Below, one piece after another: positions 55,590-64,000 of a DNA stretch of 64,000 nt (positions within the stretch are counted from its first letter, which is position 1; each line of letters starts with the position of its first letter). The notes beneath the pieces were generated by a model. It did not search any database, had not been told where the DNA came from, and worked only from the letters and a program-made list of their open reading frames with translations. Location: assembly GCA_905221615.1 (NCBI GenBank), contig CAJNDT010000002.1, positions 1,202,423 through 1,266,422 on the forward strand, written 5' to 3'. The position numbers were made by a program, and so were the translations under genes. The stretch comes from Symbiodinium sp. CCMP2592. Its lineage: Eukaryota; Sar; Dinophyceae; Suessiales; Symbiodiniaceae.

Positions 55590-55780
55590 AAGTTATAGGA
55601 CAATTAAGCCCCCTATAGTACCCTTATAGATCCCGTGTAGTAAGCCTTATAAATCCCTTATAGTACCCTTATAGATCCAGGTTTTAGTGGCCACCTGGGC
55701 TGTGGTACTGTCCCTGCCGATCATCATCTGGCCATGGGCAGCAGTGATGTGCCACGGACGGAAATCAAGACCGTTACCAT

Positions 55781-55895
55781 TAGGGGCCTAAATAGTTACC
55801 TATGCTATTTTTTTTTTTGGGGGGGGGTCCTTATTATAGTTATAGTATATACTGGGCCCCCAAAACCCTATTCTAATTATTAATTAAGGCCCCTA
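55781..55895 (+). mobile_element. Family-1 hairpin element
   Basis: TAGGGGCCTAAATAGTTACC at the left and AATTAAGGCCCCTA at the right, with a T10-G9 run inside. Confidence 0.7.
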
Positions 55896-56184
55896 TATTA
55901 AGCATCCGTCATTTCGTATCCCTATGGGTAGCCTGAACCCTAGAGTTTTCAAGGGCATCGTTGTGAAACTTAGCTGCATAAGTCTGGATCCCGAGATTTC
56001 TCTTTGTCCTGAAAGCCCCGAAAGCATTACGATGCCGGGAAGGCCGGGACTTGTGCGGGAGCCATGGTCAGCACAGTAATGATGAAGCGAGCCACTGAAT
56101 GGAGGCGACGACGGACCGGAGACAAACAGCATTAGCAGTGGCGTGGGAATCGATGGCACTCGAGGTAGTCTGACCAACAGCAGG

Positions 56185-56410
56185 AGGAGCAGCAGCGGCG
56201 CTTGTAGTAGTTGTTGTTGTCGTCGTCGTAGTAGCAGTAGTCGTAGTAGCAGTAGCAGCAGTGTGGTAGTGGTGGCAGAAATGGTACCGCTGGTAGCAGC
56301 CGTAGCAGACTACATAATCAGTAGTTGCAACAGCATCACGGCCGTGGTCATAGCAGCCATAACTGCTATGGCAGTGGCGGTGATCGTGCACATAATGTTG
56401 ATAGCAGTGA
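56185..56410. repeat. Degenerate AGT/AGC trinucleotide tract
   Basis: GTAGTAGCAGTAGTCGTAGT-type triplets; Ser/Val and Thr ORFs across it are spurious. Confidence 0.65.
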
Positions 56411-56832
56411 TGAGGTTTAGGTCCGTGATGCGGTGGGGGTGCGGCAGTCAAAGTGTCTTCCCTGATTGCCAAGTTTAGGTCCCATCCGCATCTTAAAGCG
56501 GGCCCCCGCAAGGATCTTATTGGAGCAGCAAACTGAGAGAGAATGTGGCCCTGACAAATTGCAGCCAAGGAATCACGCTTGGTGTCGGGACCTGTCCTTA
56601 CCTGACTGCAACATGCATCCTGGCGTGTGCCGGGTGGAATGGAGCCTCTGGAGGTTTACGACCGAATGTGTACCCTCGAAACCCAGTGCATTTCTGAGCC
56701 CTTCCTGGACACTAATAGTGCCTTTTGAGTTTTGTCATTCTGAGACTCTATGGACCCTAGGAGTTCGGTAGCCGTTCTTTCGCGTGTGCTGCGCAAGAGC
56801 AAAGGAATCTTTGGGGAACGATGCTGCTGCAG

Positions 56833-57463
56833 TTTGTTTTCTCCGTTTATGTGGACCTTGGCATGACCACCAAATTTACCTTGCAGGGCCTCTTCGGCTC
56901 GTGCCTAGCGTATGTGAATGTCATGTTCTTGAACCGGGTGCTGGGATTCTTATTCGCCGGCGGTGCCTACAACGGAGACAAGTTCTCCGTCTCCGTTCCT
57001 ATTCAAGGAGAGTCTTACCAGACCGCTTCGTACGCTGTCTCTTACTGGCTTCCGTTGTGCAATAACGGCGAAGTGAGGCTTCTCGCTTCCAAGAACAGAT
57101 TCACAAGATGAGCACCCAACTAGTAGATAAGAACATAGAAGAAGTATCGTTTCTGGTTGTATAGGACGGACCAGGTTCGCTGACAACGCCGCCCATTGCT
57201 TCATGAACATCTGGCTCGATAAGCTGACATGGTCCGGCTTTCTGAGATTGGGCGTCCTGTGGGTGGACTTTGCCCTTTTCGTGCTCCTTTGCTTCTCTGT
57301 GCCTTTCGACCCCAACCCGCGGATGTTTGCTCTATCGACGCACGTCAGTTTTATGATGACTTTCGTGAATCCTTCCGCCGACGGCTTCTCGACTGAGCCG
57401 ACCTATGCCACGGACTATCTTTCCATGATCCTGGCTGCCTCTGTGATGCCCCTGGGCTTGACA
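56833..57463 (+). CDS. FUSC-like N-terminal membrane exons
   Basis: Exon 56833-57067 reads through LFAGGAYNGDKFSVSVP and YWLPLCNN. A GC donor (57068) in phase 1 joins the GA that starts 57165, giving RTRFADNAAHCFMNIWLDKL and then three hydrophobic segments up to a GT donor at 57464. Confidence 0.45.
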
Positions 57464-60400
57464 GTATCATGGAATGGATGTGTCTTACCTTGGGAGTGGT
57501 GCTTCCAAGCTCATCAGCCAATCTCGGGGCATCCAAATACATACAATCATACCGTTCTCTCAGGCCAACGAGATAGTGAAGCCAAACTGTGCATCAACAT
57601 ATGCAAGTCAAGAGAGGCCACACTCCAACGTCTTGAAAAGGGTCAGCCAATCCCAAGCCTTGTAGGCCCTTTCCGCTATCAAGGTCCTTGCTTTGCTTCT
57701 TCCTGCCGCGGCTCCGCTTTACAGCGACTGAAGCTGCTGGGGACTGGGCCTGCGATGCCCTGCAAGCCACGAGAGTGTTGCTTTGCTGGAGAGCGCACTG
57801 TTACCATCGAAGCTTCAGGTTGGTGTTGTTCAGGCTCGACGCGACGGTGTGGTGTGGGTGCAGGCGTTGAGAGACCTTCATGGCTCTAAGGCTTGTGCAT
57901 GAGGCGGGCCGAGGGTCAAGGCGAATGTAATTGAAGGGCCTCCTCTTGTTAACTGAGCTGGTGATCTGGCAGACCTCGTAGCCGAAGGAACCAGTATTCA
58001 CCCAACTGCTTCACCCACATACCCGATCCAAGAGCTGCCCAAGGTTGGTGAAGCATATCCCAAGTTCCCTCGATGGTGTACTCCGCCTCAAAATCCGGAC
58101 TGTGGAGCAGTGCGCTCTGCAGCTTCTGCAAAGACTTGAGAGGAGTCTTGCCTCCGCATGGTTTGAGGCGACTCAATAGGGCTCAGTTTTTTTTTCTACG
58201 GCCTCTTGTGAAACAGTTTAGTTTGAGCCATGAATAATTACACTTCGAACTGAATAGCTGGAACAGCTGGGCGTCCCTGTCCTGTCTAAATAACTGCGCT
58301 ACACTGACTACTGAAGCTGCTGCTTACCGCTCCCACGACCACGACCACGGCGACGACGACTGCTGAACTGCTACGACCACGACAGCTACTACTACCATTC
58401 AGCCACGCACGAGGCAAAACTACTACCATCACAAACGCTGCTGATACTGCTTCTGCTATCGCGACCACTCCCCCTACCAGACTGGGACGACGATGACTCT
58501 TACTACTACAACTGCTGCAGCGGCTGCTACTGATATTATCACTACTGCAGCCACTACTGCCGCCCACTACTGCCACTACACGGCTGCGCACAGGGCTACG
58601 CCTATGCGTACTGGAAGTGCCGCAGCGACTACGACAAAAAGCGCTACCAGCGGCTGAAGCTGCTTGTGGACGGCCTACGCCGATGTCTGGACCCTGATCT
58701 GAAGATACTGAAGGTACCCTAAGGCCCCAAAGTACTTCCTTTTTGGGGTGCGTACAAAGAATCCTATAAAATATTTCCCAAAAATGAACTACTTTGGGGC
58801 CCATATGGGTAGAACAGGGTTTAGGTTAAGCTTCACCAGCGGAGCGGGCACCCCACCCAGTCGCTACTCAAGGGAGTCGGGCTTCTGCATGTCCTGCGTC
58901 TGGCCGGCTGTAGGCCCAGAGTTTCGAAGCCACCAACACGCGCCATGCTTTTTGAATTGGTTTTACACGCCTGCTTTGTGCTGTTCAATCATTCTGCGCT
59001 GGCTCGCCTAGGCGAAGCCTTCTTAAAAACAGGGTTGAGTTTCGGGTTGTGGGGTGTCCGGCGGTTTTAGGCTTTGGTGTGGAGTGACGGGTTTTGACTT
59101 TCGGGTGTATCAGTTCCAGATTTCCAGCCTCCTGTCTGCTAAGAAGTAGGGCCGCCAAATTTACGAACCAAGCCACCATCTCGCAATCGCAAGTCCGAGA
59201 TACTCAGAACTTCGGGGCAGTTCTGTCGGGCTACACGTATCCGGGCTTGCACGTCGGGGAGAAAGCTTCGGTCGTCAGTGAACTGCCTGGGGTGAGCAGA
59301 TTGGCCCGCACATGAATAAGAGGATTGAGATGGAGATTTCGGAATTGAATACGACACTTTTCAACAATCCTTTAATCGGCCCTGTGCGACTGCATGAGTT
59401 GCAGCTTATGCTTCTTTGTCCAATTCCTCGAGGTGCAGTCGCAGATTCGTGGAGGTTTCAGGTGTTGGATTTGTTGCTTTATATGTTTCAGGAATGCGCC
59501 CGAACTCAAAGGTGTCTCGCGCACAACACATCGGAGATGCCCGGAGTCTTTGCGCAAGTCATGTGTTTCAGGCGCCTTGCCGCTCTTGCCCGCCCCTCCC
59601 CCCCCCCGGTTCCGCCACCACACCTCACAATTCTAATCGCCTGCAACGAAGAACTTAGTTGTTCTTGGTTCAGAACACTCCACATCAGGGATGCGACTAA
59701 AATCTGAGGACCGGCTCCCAGCCGTCTACTCTACCGCTGCCTTGGTGGACACTTCGGGAGCCTGGGTGAGCGAGGAAGCCTTCCAGCTCTTGCAGCAGCC
59801 GCCAGTCTTCAACTTAGCTTTGGTTAGTAGGGAATGGAAGCATGGTAGTACTAGTACTTATACTTGTACCCCCTTCCTCATTCCCTACTAACCAAAGGTA
59901 AATCAAGCCGGATGGGGGGTTCGGACTTACCTGGGTTCCTGAAGATAATCTGGTTGCAGGACAGTGGAGAGCAATTGAAGCCCAGGGTGAACGGCTGGTT
60001 TGCGGTACCAGAGATTCCTATGAAGGGCATCTTTATGGCATTGAAGGTAACCTGGTAAACTGACTTTGACGAACATCTGAACGACCTCCTTCCCGGTCCT
60101 AAACCCCTTCCCACAAGCAAACACACGAACAATCACCTAGGACCTAGACCCTCATATGCCGTAGAACTACACTACCAAGGGTCATAGCTCACACACCCCC
60201 AATGGTCAGATACAGGAAGGGCGGATGCTAGAGATTCCCAGGCACAGCGAGCGAACGGCCACAAAGATGGCCCTAGTCCTGCGCTGCGCCTTCTCAGTAG
60301 CTTGGATACTCCGGGCTTCGAGTTTCGGCCTTAGGGTTTTGGGGTCGTCGCAAAGCTGCTTCAGAGCGTGGGCGGACACTATTCGTTTGGATTCAACCGC

Positions 60401-62038
60401 TGACCGACACTAAGCTAGGGATTGAGGGCCTGTCTTCGAGCCTTAAAGCTCGAGTCTCTTTCAGATCAGAAGCAGTTTTGTGGTAGCGGTATAGTCATGG
60501 CAGCATCCGGTGAAGCAGGAACAGAGTTGACTCTACTTCCCTCCAGCCTGAGCCCTAGAGACCCTAAACTCAACCCTTCAACCTCCGACCCTACGCCCTG
60601 AATTTGAATCAATCCTTTTCGCCTTAAGTTGTGGATAAATCCCACTACCCGATCCGCCACGGTCCGAGGAGGCATCGCGGGAGGAGCCAGGCAGTAGCCA
60701 GATGGGTCTCGCTGCCTCTTAGCCGAACATGGCAGGGTAGGCGTGCATAGGTTTAGGCAACAAGAACCATAGGTTTGGGCAACAGAAACCATACCAATGA
60801 CAATAAGAAATCGTCATTGATGCTGGCATTACCAACGTCCATTGCTTGAAAAGTAGCAAATAGTATTCAATAGCAATGCTGCTCATAAAAGTAAGGCCAG
60901 CAGTCTGCCTGGTCAGGTCTGGAAGGACGAAGGCCCCGAGATCAATGCATTCCTTTGCGCAGCCAGCATGGTCTTAGTCGAGATCGAAGACATCGTGGAG
61001 GATTTCCTGGCCACCACCGGCGCAGTATCCGGCACCCGGCTTCTAGGCCGCGTTGTTTTTGGTGCCATGTTGCTTATAAATGAGAACAGTCCTTGTGTTT
61101 GTGGGCTGCCGATAAACCCAGGTCTAGCCCAGCTCCCCAGGAGGAGAGCTGGCACAGATCGTGCGGGGGCTGGTATTCAAAGACGCGGCTGGTTCTGTTC
61201 AAGCTGCTATGCCACAGTGACGACACTGCAGCTACTCATCCCCGTTTCGTGGTACGCAATACCATCTCGATCTGCCTTGCTTTTGGGCTGGGTTGGGTTG
61301 GTCTGTGGAACACAATGCCCTCGTACTCTGCATACCCGGCCTCGACCATCGGCGTCATCGTGCAGCTATTCCGCCAGACTTGCCTTTCTTCGGGTCTGTC
61401 TATGTAGGACATGCGAGTCTTGCTTACAAGCGTTACGGCCACATGTACCTGACCCATGTTCCTTCTAAGGTACACGTACACGGGAGCGACGCCATCTGTC
61501 ACCTTGAGGCGCTTGTCCGGGGTGGTGCTTGGAAAGGCTGCAGGGGCGATTCTACAGCTCTCTTTGGCAGTCGCCTGGTCGATATAGGTGGATTTTCTTA
61601 GCTATGGCGTTTGTACGCGCGAGCAGTCTAGCAGCGCCCTTCCAGTGCAATCCTTGTCGAGTGAGTTTGACCAACGAGGTCAAGAACGTGCTGTACGTGA
61701 TCGCTTTCGCCATGTCGATGTGGCTGATCGTAGGCCTCACCTTTTTTCAATACATCCACTCGGAGGATGCCGTCGACTTTGCTTACGTGTGTGGGCTCAC
61801 AGCCGCATATGCTGCATCGAGCATGATTCCGTCCAACGGCGTCCTGCGCCAAGTGAATGAGAGAACCACAGACACAGTTCTTCCAACATTGATGATCCTC
61901 GGCATGAATGTAGTTAATTGTCGCATACAGCTTGTGTTTGCAGAGTATCGGTCAGAGACGAACACCTCGTTGAGACAACGTACGGTTGCTGTGCCACCCG
62001 GTCCGGTTACTGTACCTTGCGGCAGGGTGTGCCTGTAG
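56833..62038 (+). CDS. FUSC-like multi-pass membrane transporter gene (multi-exon)
   Basis: Candidate exons: 56833-57067 (FVFSVYVDLGMTTKFTLQGL, FGSCLAYVNVMFLNRVLGFL), 57165-57463 (LGVLWVDFALFVLLCFSVPF, HVSFMMTFVNP), 58594-58713 (a basic helix, QRLKLLVDGLRR), about 59702-59822, 60917-61024 (EINAFLCAASMVLVEIEDIV), about 61183-61376 (FVVRNTISICLAFGLGWVGL, PASTIGVIV) and 61646 to about 62038 (VLYVIAFAMSMWLIVGLTFF). Two membrane halves around a soluble helical part, with 'RN.ISI.LAF.LG' and 'PAST...', resemble FUSC/aromatic-acid exporter proteins. The family match is from memory. Some joins are unverified, and it may be two genes. Confidence 0.4.
58310..58570. repeat. Degenerate ACT/ACG trinucleotide tract
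   Basis: CTACTACTACC- and CGACGACG-type triplets directly upstream of the exon at 58594. Confidence 0.6.
58714..58811. mobile_element. Family-6 hairpin element starting at a splice donor
   Basis: GTACCCTAAGGCCCCAAAGT mirrored by ACTTTGGGGCCCATATGGGT, inner TTTTTGGG/CCCAAAAA arms. Its first two bases are the GT donor of the exon 58594-58713. Confidence 0.7.
59823..59897. mobile_element. Family-5 hairpin coextensive with a possible 75-bp intron
   Basis: TTTGGTTAGTAGGGAATG at 59819 is mirrored exactly by CATTCCCTACTAACCAAA. Read as an intron it starts GT (59823) inside the left arm and ends AG (59897) at the right arm, joining LAL to VNQAG in frame. Confidence 0.55.
60917..62038 (+). CDS. FUSC-like C-terminal exons
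   Basis: 60917-61024 is a clean 36-codon exon (GTCAG acceptor, GT donor). About 61183-61376 gives the second RN.ISI membrane segment. From 61646 come two or three more hydrophobic segments, then LPTLMILGMNVVNCRIQLVF and a stop at 62038. Other coding-looking sequence at 61400-61600 was not placed. Confidence 0.4.
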
Positions 62039-62049
62039 GTGGAGAAATT

Positions 62050-64000
62050 TGACGCAAAGGAGTCGTTAGCCAGCTGTGCAGGAGACCCCACGAGTTAGCC
62101 ACTTGCGGAGACCATTCCATGCAGCACGTTCTGCGCTAGAAGACAATGCAGTTGAGATGGCCAGGTTGGTAGTTTGTTTCGTTTGATTGATAGTCAGCAT
62201 ATTTCACCCTTCATGAGAACCGCTAGGCCTCGGCTCTAGCCGCAGCCGGAAACAGAAGCTCTTCATGCGGAACCACACTGATATCTCGTGCTGCTTCCGT
62301 TCGTGCTGGTTCTGGTGTTGGCCCTCCCCCATGGTTTGCAAGCATGCTACTTTCGAGGCCGAGTTGATGCTGGGAGCCTTGCAAAACCAAAATGAAGGGG
62401 CAGACTCTTCGCATAGAAGAAGCATGCTTCGAGTGCCTGAGGAACACGATCCTGCAGACGCTCATCGGGATCGGGACTGGCGGGTTGACTCGAACAGATT
62501 GGCAGACCTCAAGCTTGTAAGCTCATGGGACAGCTTTCTTACAGGTTACTTTTCAGGGCCCCAAAACATTACCAATACTATATTTTGGAGATTTCTTATA
62601 GTATAGTATAATGGGCCCCAAGACCCTATTCTAATTCTTAAGGCGCCTATACTAAGCGGTTCGACATCAATTGAAGCCTCGTTTGGCTTCAAGCCTAAGA
62701 CAACATGAACCCCCATCCGTGCCGCCAGAATCATGCTGGTGGTGGATGCTTTGCTGGCTTCACGAGCCTCAAACCAGGCAGGTGTGGGCCATAGTTTTTG
62801 CAGATAATTAGCGCCCTTTGAGGTTCAGCATTTCTTCAGACGCCCCAATCCCCTCATATACATCGTGCGAAGTTGTGCGTGACGGTGAAGTGAGACCAAG
62901 CTTCTCCGAGAACTACGTGCCCATGTCCAGGCGCGACAGCGGCTGATGCGAGCATTCACACGGCTTATCAGGGGCGTGCGAGCTTGCAAAGAGCAGGGGA
63001 TGTCTCGGGAGGACTGCACAGTCTTGCGGATTGCCGTTTGCAGGCTGAGAGTTGATTGTGCAGGGCGCAAGGGACTCGAGAGTTTTTGGTGCACAGCTTG
63101 GGATCCATCCATGACTTCTGGATGAGCAGTCAGTGTGATTTCCATCCCTGGCAGAACGCAGAAACCTTCGCGCGGGAGCACAAAGAGGCAACCTGCTAGG
63201 GCCGACAAAGCCACATGCTCCGAATTGAAGATTCAAGCTGGGTTTGCGATGTAAAAACACGATGAGGGGCTTCAAAACACGCATCTGCAAGCCTGAACCT
63301 CTGCACTATCAGAAGACCCGAAGATCCAAGTCGCATTCTGTTCGTTGCGAACACTCCTCGCCTGAAAATTCAACCAACCAAAGCTATCCTGCCTGTTAAG
63401 AAGTGAGCAGCTGGCATTGAAGTTTGTGGAAGAGTCGGGTAATTGGCAAAGGTTCGATTTGGGGACTTCCCGTCAGGCAGATTGAGATGCACCCCTGCCG
63501 TGGGTTTGGTTTTCTGGCGGATAGTTGTGTCACAAATGGATTCCGCGCTGAAGCCGAGTAGTAGTACTCCCTTACCCTGCTTACCCCAATCATGCCATAA
63601 CATACCCAGCCAGAACCGGCCGAGTACTGCTGACTTCTCACTGCAAGTGCTCCGAGTCATACCCCAAGCCTTAACCCCGAACAACCTACCTTTTTAAGGA
63701 CTTATATAAAGAATCACAATAAGGAAATGTAAAGAGGCAGGTTTTCAGGATTAAGGAGAGCAATACAAGGTGTAGCTTGATATGACATGCTTCAGTAGAA
63801 CATTACCAGTGTGAAGACGCAGGATGAAGCCGTGTACTTTGGTACAGTACAAGTTGTATCATTAAGCTTTGTTTAGCATTTACACCAGCTGATCTGACAT
63901 CACGTCATAGCTGTTGTTGAAACTCCCGAGATGCATCTTGTGCTTGCAGGCAACCGCTGGGTTTCTCCAGGACCTCAACGCACTGAAAACTTTGCTACCC
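62050..64000. other. No supported gene
   Basis: Apart from the family-1 element, no exon with support. The last 30 bases (after CTCCAG) read DLNALKTLL and could start an exon cut by the window edge. Confidence 0.4.
62554..62650 (+). mobile_element. Family-1 hairpin element
   Basis: CAGGGCCCCAAAACATTACC at the left; ATTCTTAAGGCGCCTA at the right. Confidence 0.65.

Larger units (their letters stand above)
52340..56830. other. No supported gene; hairpin-rich
   Basis: The frame 54287-54511 (NHFHVLEDIAAFTNGSGLMP) and the frames at 52745-52945 look partly coding but lack support. Four hairpin elements and a triplet tract lie here. Confidence 0.35.

Overview
The window looks like nuclear DNA of a dinoflagellate, most likely Symbiodiniaceae-like. 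Reasons: long multi-exon genes with small introns; many introns that appear to start with GC or GA instead of GT, usually with an AG/G repeat at the splice sites; plant-type TTTAGGG repeats inside the chromosome; many short hairpin elements; large GA, TA and TGTC microsatellites; and lysine-alanine proteins with KKPAA motifs. I saw no bacterial operons, tRNA, rRNA or CRISPR. All exon limits are read by eye and by comparing paralogues.

Layout. 1-2.9 kb: minus-strand start of a long coiled-coil, gag-like retrotransposon polyprotein that runs off the left edge, with a candidate LTR. 3.0-4.4 kb: 3' end of gene Z. 6.8-13.4 kb: gene A. 17.3-36.2 kb: gene B. Z, A and B are plus-strand paralogues in tandem. 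They share an N-terminal PERW motif, a TIR-like core (FISHAWAEG ... NPQNLD ... WCVYEAYL), a membrane bundle, a tail (ATCSDP ... GAYN ... DI.G) and C-terminal membrane helices. A and B share few intron positions, so introns have turned over heavily since the duplication.

The central object is a 13,075-bp DNA transposon (21634-34708) inside one intron of gene B. It has perfect 43-bp terminal inverted repeats flanked by TA. Its genes all lie on its own minus strand: a 692-aa transposase-like protein, a CxxC/CxxC protein, a long helical protein, a Pro-Thr repeat protein, two small KKPAA proteins and a 172-aa first gene. It looks recent because its ends are identical.

36-56 kb is gene-poor: hairpin elements of several families, a 240-bp tandem palindromic repeat, TA tracts and a few orphan exons. 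56.8-62 kb holds exons of a probable FUSC-like (aromatic-acid exporter type) membrane protein, with short hairpin elements sitting at intron edges. The last 2 kb shows nothing convincing.
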